DNA of 41,844 nt, taken from assembly GCA_002709665.1 (NCBI GenBank), contig PAQK01000080.1:1-41844 (forward strand). The letters are read 5' to 3'. Below are positions 7,304-16,458 of the stretch, in pieces (the stretch's first letter is position 1; every line of letters starts with the position of its first letter). The DNA comes from Gemmatimonadota bacterium. Lineage in GTDB: Bacteria; Latescibacterota; UBA2968; GCA-2709665. The notes beneath the pieces were generated by a model, which saw nothing but the letters and a program-made list of their open reading frames with translations, was not told where the DNA came from and did not search any database. The position numbers and the translations under genes were made by a program.

Positions 7304-9921
7304 TACTGACAATACCGATAAATGATATTATAAAACAATGCATCCGCTAGTTGAGCGTAACCTTGCTCATTAGGGTGAACATGATCGGTTACTGCTGAAA
7401 CGACTTCACTTGTTCGAATACCAATAGACACATTTGAGCGGTTATAAGCAAATTCAGGATTAAATACAGCAGAAAGCTGTAAAAATTCACAATTATCAAG
7501 CTCTTCGCAGCCAGCTTTGTAAGCTTTTCCGAACTCGTAAACTGCACTCTCAAAAACGTCCAATTCGGATACCCACCGTTCTCCCGAAAATGACTTGTGA
7601 TTTAATTTTGGTGCGGGATTCAAGCCAACAATTATAAATCGAGTTTGAGGCTTTTTCTCTTTAACTTTATTTATGAGTTGTTGAGTATTCGCCCATGAAG
7701 ACTCGGCTGTCGTTTTGTATACATCATTCCAGCCTAATAAGATGATCATAGTCAGATTTGAACCGTCGCTGATAACGCCGTCATCTATTGATGGCCAATC
7801 AAAGTTATTGCTTTGTAGGTAATAGTCAATATCAAACTCAGAGGTTGATGGATTCCAAAAAGCGTTTGTGACGCCGTTTACACTTGCATTATTCAAATAA
7901 TCAGAAGGTCTCCAGCCTCCTCGACCCTCATGTTTAACCGCCTGATCACCTCTGGTACCTCTAAAATAAATATTGCTTAAAGCCAATGGAGCTGGTGATT
8001 GTGCGCCAGAAAGAAGCTCTTTACCTATGCCTGTTAGTCTTCGAGAAAGTTCATTTGAATAAGCTCCTTGAATACCAGAGTTAGAGAATCCCTCTGTTAA
8101 ACTATCACCTAAACAAATAAAGTTTTCAGGGTTACTAGGTGAAACAGGAACATCCGAAACTTTAACAGTGATATCAGCAACAAATGCTTGATTGCCATTA
8201 TGATTTCTTGCTTTTAACTTAATGTTGATATCATCCGTTGTAGCTGGGTTTATTTTTGCTACTTCTTCGCTTGATTGTGAAAAATTCCACGCAAGTGGTA
8301 CCGTTCTATCAGCCAAAATACCACGGGCATTTAAATAAATAGGCTCACCTTTTAGTGCAAATACCTCGCTAGGAGCTATATATTTTAAAGTAAGTTTATC
8401 TTCGGGTTCGCCTTGTTCCCTTGTATACACTTTTGTGCCAAGAAAAGCTTTTTGACTTGTTTCTGGCTCTTTAAATGAAGCGCGTATATAGGCTGCATTC
8501 GGTTCATCAACACGAACAGTAAGATTCTCATAATCACTCTGTGCAGCAGGTAACCCTTTAATGAAATCTTTATTTTCATCATACAAAGCCATGTTCAAGG
8601 TAATTGATGAACTACCACCTGTGTAAGTGAAAATGTCACCATTTGAACAAGGGATAAAGTCAGTAGCACCCCAGTTATTAGCAATTTCAACAAATTCACC
8701 ACTTTTTGAAATGTAACCATTCATTAAATCATCAGAAAAATCATGATTAGGTTTACTCAGTAAGTATTTGTTTATTTTTTCAAGCTCGTTGGATATTCCT
8801 GATATTTGGTTTTTATCTACAAACGTGGTGACTCGTTTAAATGAGTGAGGTTGTATAAATGATGCGCTTGCTCTAACAAACTTTATTGCTGGATTCGTGA
8901 CTTTTAGGCTGTGTTCTTCACCAGCTAAAGTATTGGTTAATAAAACCTCCACAAAATTCAAACCGTCATCAAAACCAGCAACTGATGAAACAATTGATGA
9001 AGACTGACCTGAATATGTAAATGCATCATCTACTTTAACAGCAATAAAGTCAGACACTATCCAATTTTGCGCTGTAACTAACTCACCTTGAAGGTTTAAA
9101 TACTTCCTTTGGTTGTTGGTATCATCAAATGCTTCAGCTTCATTTTTAGATATTGTTCTGCTCACAGTATCTAATAAATCGTCCAAGCCTTTTACATTTT
9201 TTGACTCAATATCTTGCTCTACGGTCAAGGTAAAATCATTGCCAATTACGTTACAAGCACGAATATATGCTGCGCTTGGGAAGTGCTCAGATATCAAAAC
9301 AACTTCACTCGTAGTTTGGTTGTTGTAATAACCCAAATAATTATAACTAGCATCATAAAATGCGATGCTAGCTACTGAGGTATTTTGACCTATCAAGATT
9401 AATGCATCACGAACAATGTAACTGCTATTGCTTACAGGAATGTAGTCTGTACACTCCCAGCCTGATGCACTAAATTGAGTACCATCAGCATATTTAACAG
9501 CTTGACCTTGTATTGCATTTTCAGCTTTATTTCGAGTCAAACCAAAAATATGATCCAATGCTGAACTAGATTGTGTTAGCTCTTTACTTACATTGGTCAA
9601 ACGATCATACGGACTTTTTACCCATGCGCCGCCTTTATAACCGTACAAACCATTGTTAAGCTCTAAACTGTCATCCCAAACTTCAGCTAACTCGCTATTG
9701 GCTGGAGCACCAAATGCATCAAGAGCTGCTTTATTTTCAAAAGATAAACGTCCTTGAACCATTGCCTGAATAGCTGAAAACTTATCTCTAATGGCCTTTG
9801 ATATACTATCTTTAGTCACACCATTCACTTCGACAGTTTCATCTTCTGCGCCTGCTAAAATAATATTCAATTGACCAAGTAAGGTCTCAAGCTCTGTAAC
9901 TAAACTAAAAAAGGATGCCAT
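7303..9921 (-). CDS. Tail fibre / receptor-binding protein with triple repeat and SGNH esterase domain
   Basis: An 872-aa, probably trimeric fibre. Residues 1-140 form a helical, tail-attaching region (GLYGYKGGAWVKSP). Three related beta-type modules follow at about 141-222, 272-351 and 402-481, each with W...DFIP or DYIP, a short YxG..SSSI-like stretch and a closing YIRA or FVRAS. A further beta domain (about 510-592) leads to a C-terminal SGNH/GDSL hydrolase (about 600-872). The catalytic set is visible: GDSL with Ser607, GWND with Asn732, and DHVH with Asp846/His849. It probably deacylates O-antigen or capsule. AGGAG precedes the ATG. The gene sits unusually between the tape measure side and DUF1833. 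Confidence 0.8.
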   Translation of the reverse strand: MASFFSLVTELETLLGQLNIILAGAEDETVEVNGVTKDSISKAIRDKFSAIQAMVQGRLSFENKAALDAFGAPANSELAEVWDDSLELNNGLYGYKGGAWVKSPYDRLTNVSKELTQSSSALDHIFGLTRNKAENAIQGQAVKYADGTQFSASGWECTDYIPVSNSSYIVRDALILIGQNTSVASIAFYDASYNYLGYYNNQTTSEVVLISEHFPSAAYIRACNVIGNDFTLTVEQDIESKNVKGLDDLLDTVSRTISKNEAEAFDDTNNQRKYLNLQGELVTAQNWIVSDFIAVKVDDAFTYSGQSSSIVSSVAGFDDGLNFVEVLLTNTLAGEEHSLKVTNPAIKFVRASASFIQPHSFKRVTTFVDKNQISGISNELEKINKYLLSKPNHDFSDDLMNGYISKSGEFVEIANNWGATDFIPCSNGDIFTYTGGSSSITLNMALYDENKDFIKGLPAAQSDYENLTVRVDEPNAAYIRASFKEPETSQKAFLGTKVYTREQGEPEDKLTLKYIAPSEVFALKGEPIYLNARGILADRTVPLAWNFSQSSEEVAKINPATTDDINIKLKARNHNGNQAFVADITVKVSDVPVSPSNPENFICLGDSLTEGFSNSGIQGAYSNELSRRLTGIGKELLSGAQSPAPLALSNIYFRGTRGDQAVKHEGRGGWRPSDYLNNASVNGVTNAFWNPSTSEFDIDYYLQSNNFDWPSIDDGVISDGSNLTMIILLGWNDVYKTTAESSWANTQQLINKVKEKKPQTRFIIVGLNPAPKLNHKSFSGERWVSELDVFESAVYEFGKAYKAGCEELDNCEFLQLSAVFNPEFAYNRSNVSIGIRTSEVVSAVTDHVHPNEQGYAQLADALFYNIIYRYCQ

Positions 9922-9923
9922 TT

Positions 9924-10388
9924 CTAATTCTCCTGATATGTACTTAAGGCGCTTTCAACACCATTCACAAACTCTTCTAGCGTGTTCGGTGCTAGCGCAT
10001 TTATAGCCGCCTCTTCCTCACTCGCTGCTTTATATTCTTTCATTTCAATCTGCGCCTGGTATTGCCATACCAAAGCGCTTATTGGTTTAAAATTCTCTAG
10101 TGGATCTTTCATAAACCGCACCTGGTGCTTAACAACGCCTCGAGGCGTTAAAATATCCATCAAAAACCAGTCAATTAAATTCACTCCATGATCAACAAAA
10201 CCTTCAAACACTGTCGCTTCGTCTTTTCTTAAGCGCCAAGTTGCTTCCATATGAGTTGGTACACTTAAATGCTTACGGCGCTGGCGTGCTCGGCCAGTGC
10301 TCATTTCTGTGCGAAGAATGTTTGGTTGTCGTTTATAAGCTGCATCTTTTAAACGTGGTAAAGGCAGCGAACTTGGGTAATTGATCAT
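9924..10388 (-). CDS. Phage tail protein of unknown role (distal tail position)
   Basis: A 154-aa protein between the tape measure and the fibre. The position matches distal-tail or hub proteins of siphoviruses. It is rich in charged residues early (GRARQRRKHL) and has FEGFVDHGVNLIDWFLMDI in the middle. I recognise no catalytic motif. It starts just after the tape measure stop and belongs to the late operon. Confidence 0.6.
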   Translation of the reverse strand: MINYPSSLPLPRLKDAAYKRQPNILRTEMSTGRARQRRKHLSVPTHMEATWRLRKDEATVFEGFVDHGVNLIDWFLMDILTPRGVVKHQVRFMKDPLENFKPISALVWQYQAQIEMKEYKAASEEEAAINALAPNTLEEFVNGVESALSTYQEN

Positions 10389-10389
10389 C

Positions 10390-13329
10390 TTAGGTTCCCG
10401 TGCGCTGCATATTTGGATAAGTGCGTTCTAGCACTTCAGACATAGGGCCACCGCCTCGAATGTCAGCAACAAACAAGTTAATTTGTTCGTCGCCATTTTC
10501 TGAACGTGTTTTCTCATATGTGCCAGCACGACTTGCATCTTCAACAAGTCTTATCACTACATTTACGTTAGTTGCGCCTGCAGCTGTGCCTGGTGTTCCT
10601 GCCGCTTTCATTTGGCTAGGGTTAAACACACGGCCACCATTACCGCCCGCTAAATAATGTTTACCATTTAGCTCTACAAGCTCAGGCGTATTGCGCTCAC
10701 CAATCTCAATCAACTTGTTACTATTGGTGTAACCGCCATATTGGAAACCAGGTGGTTTTTGATCTTTTATAGATTTAACTTGAGCCAAACCAAGGCCAGT
10801 AATCACACCTGCGGCAATTGGTCCAGCAATTGGCCCCAATTCAAGTGCCGCAGCTGCAGCTGTATAAGTACTCATTAAAGCTTTAGCAATATTCAGTGTT
10901 TGCTGAACTTTAAAAGCCTTTTTACTGTGCGTTGCATATTGGCCAGCTAGGTTCTCACCAATTTCTAAACCAATGGCAACACGGTCATTACCACTGGCAC
11001 GATCAAAATCAACGAACTGCTGGACTACTTGGCCATAGTTACCTGCATATCTAAGTTGAACAGCGCGTTTACGGTCTTCATGCGCAGCCTCTTCAGCTTC
11101 AATACGGCTATGAAACCCTTGCAACTCAGCAATTTCAGTTTCATATCTATCACGACGAATTTGGTCTTCACGTTGGCGGGCTTCATTCTGGCGCTGTATT
11201 TCACGCGCTTGCTTGTCTGATTCAAGCTTTTCTAGTGCTGCATCTCTTTGTTGGCGTAGCTGAAGCTCAATTTCAGCATAACGTGCAGAGTCTTTGCCTT
11301 GCTCATCGAGAGCATTTCTAGCTATCTCTGTACGACGAGTATAAGACTGACGAATACGATCTTCTTCAGTCAATAGGTCTTCTGTTAACTGCGTAAAGTC
11401 TTTTTCAATATCCGCTTGTTTGTTTTTTTCATCAATTAAGCTGGCAAGGTTACGCAGTTCTTGTTGTTGCTGGGGTAATAACTTGGCGTATTTACCGCTG
11501 GCAATTTCATAATTAAGTTTTTCAAGCTCAGTGTTTTTACCTAGCAAGGCTAAGCGCTGCTGGTAAGAGGCATTCGCTTTTTGAAAAGCAGAAAGGTCAC
11601 TCGAGCTTTGCTCAGGGTTTTTGTTAGGTTCCGTCGGCGCTGTAAATTTAACCTTACCTAAATTAGCCTCAAAGTTTGCTAACTCTGAATTACTATTTAA
11701 AAGTTCAGCACGTAAAGCAGCCTGATTTTTAATATAACTTTCAAGGCTTCTAATCTGACGACTATAAGCAGATGCAGCACGGCCTGTACTTGCAGACTCC
11801 TCTTGTTTTTTAAGCTCTGCAATTTTCTCGTACGCTTCTTGGATCTTAACTGTGTATTTATTAATTTGATTTTGATTAGAACGGATCTGAGTCGTTACTT
11901 TCTTATTACCCAAAGAGTCAAATGCAGCGCTTAGGTCATATACATTATCAGCAAGGGCTTTCGTCTTTGGCGTGGCCTCTTCATTTGATTTCGCAAACTC
12001 ATAAATCCCCCAAGCAGCCAACATCACTAAACCTGCAGGACCACCGAGTAAACGCATCGTGCCACTTAAAGCTCTAAGCGCTATATTGGCATTACGTGCT
12101 GCAGCTGCGTGGGCAACCTTTGTAGCTATTGCATTTTTTTCAGCTGCTGAGTGCGCAAGAGTTGCTTTTGTAGCGTTAGCTTCAGCTGCTGTAAGAGCTA
12201 TTATACTCCCCGTTAACTTAGCCGTTACCTGGGCTTTTCTCAGGGAAGCTTGAGTTGAGGCTACTTCAGCCGCAGTTCGCTTCACTGTCTCTTTTGCTGA
12301 AAGTACATCAGCAGCAGTGCGCTTTACTGTCTCTTGTAATAAACGGGCCTCAGCAATACTTGCTTGTACAAAACCCGCAGCACTGGCAGCAAGGCTTGAA
12401 GCTAAACGCCCACCAATAACAATAGCCAGCGCAGTAGCTGCAGTTGTTATGTCTTCAACAAGCTCTTGATTAGTTGTTAGCTCTTTTAAAACACTTGTCA
12501 CCGTGTCTATTGTTGGCACTAATGCTGCACTAACAGGCTGCTCAATACGATTAACTAATTGCTCATAGGCGGTTTCAGTTCGATTAAGAGCCGCAGGAAT
12601 AGTACCTGCAATTCTTTGTGCTGCGCCTTCATAATCATCAAAAGCCTTAATAAGCGTTTCTTTAAAGAATTGGCTGCTAACTTTCCCATCAACAACCATT
12701 TGTCTAAATCCACCAGACACAAGGCCCGCCGCTTTATCTAAGCTTTGCAATAAACCAGGTAAAGGCTCTGTTACTTGGTTAAGTTCTTCTGCACGCAAAG
12801 TGCCAGCACTAAAACCTTGAGCCATACCATAAAGTGATTGCCCTAATTGAGTAGAATCAGCGCCCAGTTTACTAGCTACATTACTCATGCCTTCAAGCAA
12901 TTGCTTACTTTCAGTATCGGTAACAATCCCGCTATTTCGCAGAGTTAATAACTTGCTGTAGCTATCAGCCATTGTTGAATACACTTGGTTGTGCTTATTA
13001 CTTGTTGCTATCAAGTAATTCTGCACTTGGGCGTATTCTTGGCTTGATGTGGTTAGCCCCTGCAAACGGGCATTAAGTAGTTGGATCTGGCCAATGTTTT
13101 GCACTTGCTGCTGTGCAAAATTAAGAGCCATAAAGCCACCAACAGCGGTGGCAAGGCTGGTATAACTGCGGGCAACACTATTATTACTAGACTCAAGCGC
13201 ACGATTTTGCGCAACTTGCTGCTGCGCTTGTCGTTGTAACGAGCGTATATCGTTTGTATTCGTACGCGTACCCTGGCTAATTGCTTTGCCATCGTACAGT
13301 ACTTTTAAACTTAAGTTATATCTGCTCAT
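10390..13329 (-). CDS. Tail tape measure protein
   Basis: A 979-aa protein that sets tail length and is ejected with the DNA. The N-terminal half carries the tape-measure domain (about residues 60-270, including QLLEGMSNVASKLGA and QVTEPLPGLLQSLDKA). Long Ala/Gln/Glu coiled coils and hydrophobic stretches (near 430-450 and 830-865) follow. By the usual rule of about 0.15 nm per residue this suggests a tail near 145 nm. It overlaps the end of the frameshifted chaperone frame by 14 bp, the standard arrangement. It is the longest gene of the phage. Confidence 0.92.
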   Translation of the reverse strand: MSRYNLSLKVLYDGKAISQGTRTNTNDIRSLQRQAQQQVAQNRALESSNNSVARSYTSLATAVGGFMALNFAQQQVQNIGQIQLLNARLQGLTTSSQEYAQVQNYLIATSNKHNQVYSTMADSYSKLLTLRNSGIVTDTESKQLLEGMSNVASKLGADSTQLGQSLYGMAQGFSAGTLRAEELNQVTEPLPGLLQSLDKAAGLVSGGFRQMVVDGKVSSQFFKETLIKAFDDYEGAAQRIAGTIPAALNRTETAYEQLVNRIEQPVSAALVPTIDTVTSVLKELTTNQELVEDITTAATALAIVIGGRLASSLAASAAGFVQASIAEARLLQETVKRTAADVLSAKETVKRTAAEVASTQASLRKAQVTAKLTGSIIALTAAEANATKATLAHSAAEKNAIATKVAHAAAARNANIALRALSGTMRLLGGPAGLVMLAAWGIYEFAKSNEEATPKTKALADNVYDLSAAFDSLGNKKVTTQIRSNQNQINKYTVKIQEAYEKIAELKKQEESASTGRAASAYSRQIRSLESYIKNQAALRAELLNSNSELANFEANLGKVKFTAPTEPNKNPEQSSSDLSAFQKANASYQQRLALLGKNTELEKLNYEIASGKYAKLLPQQQQELRNLASLIDEKNKQADIEKDFTQLTEDLLTEEDRIRQSYTRRTEIARNALDEQGKDSARYAEIELQLRQQRDAALEKLESDKQAREIQRQNEARQREDQIRRDRYETEIAELQGFHSRIEAEEAAHEDRKRAVQLRYAGNYGQVVQQFVDFDRASGNDRVAIGLEIGENLAGQYATHSKKAFKVQQTLNIAKALMSTYTAAAAALELGPIAGPIAAGVITGLGLAQVKSIKDQKPPGFQYGGYTNSNKLIEIGERNTPELVELNGKHYLAGGNGGRVFNPSQMKAAGTPGTAAGATNVNVVIRLVEDASRAGTYEKTRSENGDEQINLFVADIRGGGPMSEVLERTYPNMQRTGT

Positions 13330-13660
13330 GCTGCTCTCGTGCTGCGTTTATTGCTTCTACTTCTAACACCTGAATTTTTTTAAAAATATCAGGGGTAATG
13401 TTTAACCCAGCTAGCCGCCAAGCGACTTCAGCATTGCCATAATCAAGGCCGCGTCCTTCTCCTTGCCATTGTGTTTCAACCATTAAAAACGCATTTACTG
13501 CTTCAGCATTACAGCTGTACAAATCAAAATGTTTCTCTTTGTTTTGCGCTTTTACTTGGTCAATGACTTCCTTGGGTGCTTTTTGCTGGGTTAAAACTTC
13601 AAGTAAATGTTTGGTGTCGGGGTGTTCGTCGGCTACCCAATAGCGGGCAGCCTCTAGTAG
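13316..13660 (-). CDS. Tail assembly chaperone, frameshift extension (DUF1799-like), -1 frame
   Basis: A 114-codon open frame with no good start of its own. It is read by a -1 slip at the A AAA AAC heptamer (13660-13666) near the end of the upstream 107-aa gene. The fusion is then about 220 residues, the counterpart of lambda gpG-T. The C-terminal part (from LYSCNAEAVN) resembles DUF1799 proteins, which lie at this position in many phages. An internal TTG start at 13522 would give only 68 aa and lacks supporting context. The frame overlaps the tape measure start. The fusion should bind the tape measure while the short form coats it. Confidence 0.82.
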   Translation of the reverse strand, partial: LLEAARYWVADEHPDTKHLLEVLTQQKAPKEVIDQVKAQNKEKHFDLYSCNAEAVNAFLMVETQWQGEGRGLDYGNAEVAWRLAGLNITPDIFKKIQVLEVEAINAAREQHEQI

Positions 13661-13666
13661 TTTTTT
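13631..13666 (-). promoter_or_regulatory. Programmed -1 ribosomal frameshift signal
   Basis: Slippery heptamer A AAA AAC (13666-13660) in the correct zero-frame phase (AGA AAA AAC). A 7-nt spacer follows (13659-13653), then an 8-bp stem GGCTGCCC / GGGTAGCC (13652-13645 with 13638-13631, one G-U pair) closing a 6-nt loop. The zero-frame stop TAG comes two codons after the heptamer. All three elements of a canonical signal are present. Confidence 0.88.
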
Positions 13667-13977
13667 CTGCCAGCCACAGCCACTGCAATAAAGTAGGCAT
13701 CAAGCACAGCAGTTCGCCACCAACTCACCTTTAAACATTTAGCTAAATTGTCATCGTTAAATGGCAGTGGCTTATTGTTTTCATCAACAAAGTCATCACC
13801 CCAGTCAACGAGCACGCGCTTAATCATTTCGTGGTCTCCACTTTCGGCAAGTGCTTCGTTTGCGTCATCATCAAGTAGCTTAAATTGAGCGGTAAACTCG
13901 TGGCTGTTGCCATCAAAGGTAAACTTAACGGGCTGATGAACTTGCACGTTCTGCATTGTCACAATTGAAAAAGCCAT
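13654..13977 (-). CDS. Tail assembly chaperone, short form
   Basis: A 107-aa protein between the tail tube and tape measure genes, in the position of lambda gpG. It is acidic (LLDDDANEALAES, WGDDFVDENNK) and ends GRKNY-stop right after a slippery heptamer, so part of its translation should continue into the -1 frame. AGGAG lies ahead of the ATG. It should act in the cytoplasm during tail assembly and be absent from virions. The family call comes from position and the frameshift signal more than from sequence. Confidence 0.8.
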   Translation of the reverse strand: MAFSIVTMQNVQVHQPVKFTFDGNSHEFTAQFKLLDDDANEALAESGDHEMIKRVLVDWGDDFVDENNKPLPFNDDNLAKCLKVSWWRTAVLDAYFIAVAVAGRKNY

Positions 13978-14012
13978 TGTTTTCTCCTGGTGTAAAAGTG
14001 TTTTAAAACGAA

Positions 14013-14924
14013 TTAATCAAGTAACAGGCTAAACTCGTCATTGCCTGTTTGCGGTAAAATAGCTAGGGCCATTTCAAGCTCTGCCTTTTTAGTGCGCTCA
14101 ACATACTTAGGCTGTTTCACTTGCACTTTAGGGCAGCTAATCGTTACGCGGTGACCACCTGCAGGGCCGTGCTTAATTTGCAGATTGCCGGTTGTCGAAT
14201 CTTTTGCTCGAGTAAAAAAGTCAATATCAGCCACATTAGGCGCAGCAATATTGACCGAGCCAGACATTGCGCGGTCTAAAAACTCAATTTTTTCCGTAGT
14301 AAGCGTTGGATCAAACTCCACTTCGTTGCCTGCATCGATGCTAAGTTTCGACGGCACAACTTCAAAGCCATGTAATTCAAAGTCAGTGGTGCGTCCTGCG
14401 CCCAGCGGAATAGGTTTAGGCCATGCACTAAAGTCGGCGGTTGGTAATGCGTTATCTTCAGGCGCAACATAAAGGCCTTTAAAATCGAACGATAAATAAG
14501 GAATACCTTTTTCAAGCTCAATGCTCACATTGCCTTGTGCACCTAACAAGGTGTGTTTATTGCGACCAAGCTGAAAGTGCATAGCCACTGATTCAGGCGC
14601 ATCTGAAATTGGTGTGTACTCAACACTGGTATCAGCCACAATAACTTCAGCCATACCACAAGCGCGCATTAATGGCCCCCACGCTGGGGCAACACCTAAT
14701 GTGCCACTGCCTACCAGTTCAACTTTAAAACTGATACCCGCATATTCATTCGTAAACATGCTTTCTTCAGCGCCTAAGTAAGGCGTATTTAAACCGCGTT
14801 CAACTTCCTCACCTTCAAGTGGGCGTAGCTCAATATCTTTAGTTAGCATGGCAAGCATTGCACCAGGCAACGTGCCATACGTTTGTTCAATTGCCGCTAA
14901 CAGGCTGGTTTGTGACCATTTCAT
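14013..14924 (-). CDS. Major tail (tube) protein
   Basis: A 303-aa phage tail tube protein. The N-terminus (YGTLPGAMLAML, then ERGLNTPYLGAEES) and GSGTLGVAPAWGPLMRACG are typical of the tube family found in Mu-like phages with non-contractile tails. Hexameric rings of it build the tail shaft. No sheath gene lies next to it, which argues against a myovirus tail. Its ATG overlaps the stop of a 45-aa gene as ATGA, so translation is coupled. Confidence 0.85.
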   Translation of the reverse strand: MKWSQTSLLAAIEQTYGTLPGAMLAMLTKDIELRPLEGEEVERGLNTPYLGAEESMFTNEYAGISFKVELVGSGTLGVAPAWGPLMRACGMAEVIVADTSVEYTPISDAPESVAMHFQLGRNKHTLLGAQGNVSIELEKGIPYLSFDFKGLYVAPEDNALPTADFSAWPKPIPLGAGRTTDFELHGFEVVPSKLSIDAGNEVEFDPTLTTEKIEFLDRAMSGSVNIAAPNVADIDFFTRAKDSTTGNLQIKHGPAGGHRVTISCPKVQVKQPKYVERTKKAELEMALAILPQTGNDEFSLLLD

Positions 14925-15058
14925 TTGCTTGCACCTTTGTCTTCAACTTTGTTCGCTTGCTTTTTAGCTGTGCTCTCAGGCTGTGTTCTGGCCACGAGCT
15001 TCAACTTACCTTTGGCGTCTTTTATATAGCTGCCGCCTTGGCTTGGCTTTTCGTTCAT
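14921..15058 (-). CDS. Small phage protein (45 aa) coupled to the tail tube gene
   Basis: A short open frame encoding a basic, Lys-rich 45-residue protein beginning MNEKPSQGGSYIKDAKGKL. AGGAG sits about 7 bases ahead of the ATG, and the stop overlaps the tube start as ATGA. The tight packing on both sides (9 bases from the upstream stop) makes it a real gene. Small proteins with a GGSY-(I/V) motif occur just upstream of tail tube genes in other Mu-like phages. The function is unknown. Confidence 0.72.
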   Translation of the reverse strand: MNEKPSQGGSYIKDAKGKLKLVARTQPESTAKKQANKVEDKGASK

Positions 15059-15067
15059 GCTGCTCTC

Positions 15068-15523
15068 CTAACTACTTACATTCACTGTTAAACGCATACG
15101 CGCCTGATGACACAACACACCACAAAACATAACTGGCGAGTGGTCATCTAAAATCAGCCCTGTGTCGTCGCCTTCGTCCAGGTCATCAACCAAATCGTTA
15201 AGTAATGGATCACCTGCAAATGCGTCATCTAAAGATTCAATGGCATTTTCAAAGTGCTCTTGGCTATCTTCGTCATCTACAAAGCTCTTTAAAAAAACCA
15301 CATCAAAGGTATAAGCAACCGTTGTTCTAGAGGCGTACGGGTTTTGGCGTTTACGGCGTTTTAATCGAATATACCCACCACTAATGGCGTCACCTTGGGC
15401 ATACATGGCTTTTAGCTCTTGAGTGTTTTTGCTAAAGCGCTCTTTTTTATAAAAGGTGCCTACATTTGCACTATTGAGCACATTCAAAATCGCCGTTCTT
15501 ACCTGGTTAAGCATTTGCGCCAC
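15068..15523 (-). CDS. Probable tail terminator / completion protein
   Basis: A 151-aa protein between the HK97 gp10-like gene and the tail tube, the usual place of the tail terminator (lambda gpU type). It starts with an amphipathic helix (NQVRTAILNVLNSA) and ends with a beta strand (ARMRLTVNV), as small tail-completion proteins do. An acidic stretch (DDLDEGDDTG) precedes the end. It overlaps the upstream gene by 17 bp. The role is inferred mainly from position. Confidence 0.6.
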   Translation of the reverse strand: MAQMLNQVRTAILNVLNSANVGTFYKKERFSKNTQELKAMYAQGDAISGGYIRLKRRKRQNPYASRTTVAYTFDVVFLKSFVDDEDSQEHFENAIESLDDAFAGDPLLNDLVDDLDEGDDTGLILDDHSPVMFCGVLCHQARMRLTVNVSS

Positions 15524-16013
15524 CCAACTTATTAATCATCAACTTCATTGCTTCGTTAAACCGTGCCTGTATATATGGCTCACTGGCCTCAAGGCCTTCT
15601 TTAAACATCAATTTGCCAGTCGTACCACGCGCATTAATTTTCAATGCAATCAATGTAGCTACTCGTTCTGCTTCATCACCTTCAAGGCTAAGTACCGCCT
15701 CAACCCAATTCACTAAGGGTTCAATTGGTGGCATATGTGGTTTAGTGCCAAGTTCTACGGCTTCAGCGTAAAGCTTGCTAGTACCTACATAACCAATACT
15801 CACAGCTGGGTTTATTAAAACTTCACTATTAATACTGGCGGCTAAGTGGCCACCATCGCCGCTACCCAAAGGGGTTCTACTAACTACTTGATACTGTGCG
15901 TAAGCTACCGACTCATTCATTGCGCTCGAGAGCTGCTCTTGCACCATTGCTGGTGAGTGCTGCCAAAGCTCAGTCAATGCATCAAAGCCCTTTGCTGTAA
16001 TTCGCACAGTCAT
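15507..16013 (-). CDS. HK97 gp10-like neck / head-tail joining protein
   Basis: A 168-aa protein of the HK97-gp10 family. It has the central small-residue region TPLGSGDGGHLAASI and YAEAVELGTKPHMPPIEPLVNW, which is characteristic (the GT.PH.PP element). It is part of the connector or neck between capsid and tail. Its ATG sits within the stop region of the upstream gene, so the two are coupled. Confidence 0.82.
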   Translation of the reverse strand: MTVRITAKGFDALTELWQHSPAMVQEQLSSAMNESVAYAQYQVVSRTPLGSGDGGHLAASINSEVLINPAVSIGYVGTSKLYAEAVELGTKPHMPPIEPLVNWVEAVLSLEGDEAERVATLIALKINARGTTGKLMFKEGLEASEPYIQARFNEAMKLMINKLGGANA

Positions 16014-16390
16014 TAGCGCAACCGCTGGCGCTTAGGCAGTTGCACAGCCTTACCATGCGCACTGCTTTTATTGTCATTAACGACAGCCGCCGCATACTGG
16101 CTGCGGTAACCGTTGGCGATGCGTCTGAAACTGTCGGCTTTAGTGCCGTGGTCAACGCTATCGCTTGAAATCGTACTGTTATCATCGTTGGCGTAATACG
16201 TGGCCAACTTATCAATGCAGCTTGCCGCTGCGAGTTTTAAACAGGCATCCACATGCTCTGCAGCAATCTCAACGTTACCCGTATCTTTTTGGTACTTCGC
16301 CAGCATATCGGCATAGGCACTGGCAATTTCATCAGCGCTTAAAATGCCTGCTTGGTCTTGTACATAAGCTGGGAGTCTGTCTGCGTACAT
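16013..16390 (-). CDS. Head-tail connector protein, DUF1320-like
   Basis: A 125-aa, mostly helical protein beginning MYADRLPAYVQDQAGIL. It has CLKLAAASCIDKLATYYA and a C-terminal FRRIANGYRSQY, resembling head-completion proteins (Mu gp36/DUF1320 type). Its position between capsid and the gp10-like gene agrees. A 68-bp gap upstream holds a small hairpin (GCGCA-TCCG-TGCGC, 16410-16423) and AAGGTG near the start. Confidence 0.6.
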   Translation of the reverse strand: MYADRLPAYVQDQAGILSADEIASAYADMLAKYQKDTGNVEIAAEHVDACLKLAAASCIDKLATYYANDDNSTISSDSVDHGTKADSFRRIANGYRSQYAAAVVNDNKSSAHGKAVQLPKRQRLR

Positions 16391-16458
16391 AGTTAAAACA
16401 CCTTATAAAGCGCATCCGTGCGCAACCGTGTCATCCAATCACCAGAGGAACCAAGGAA

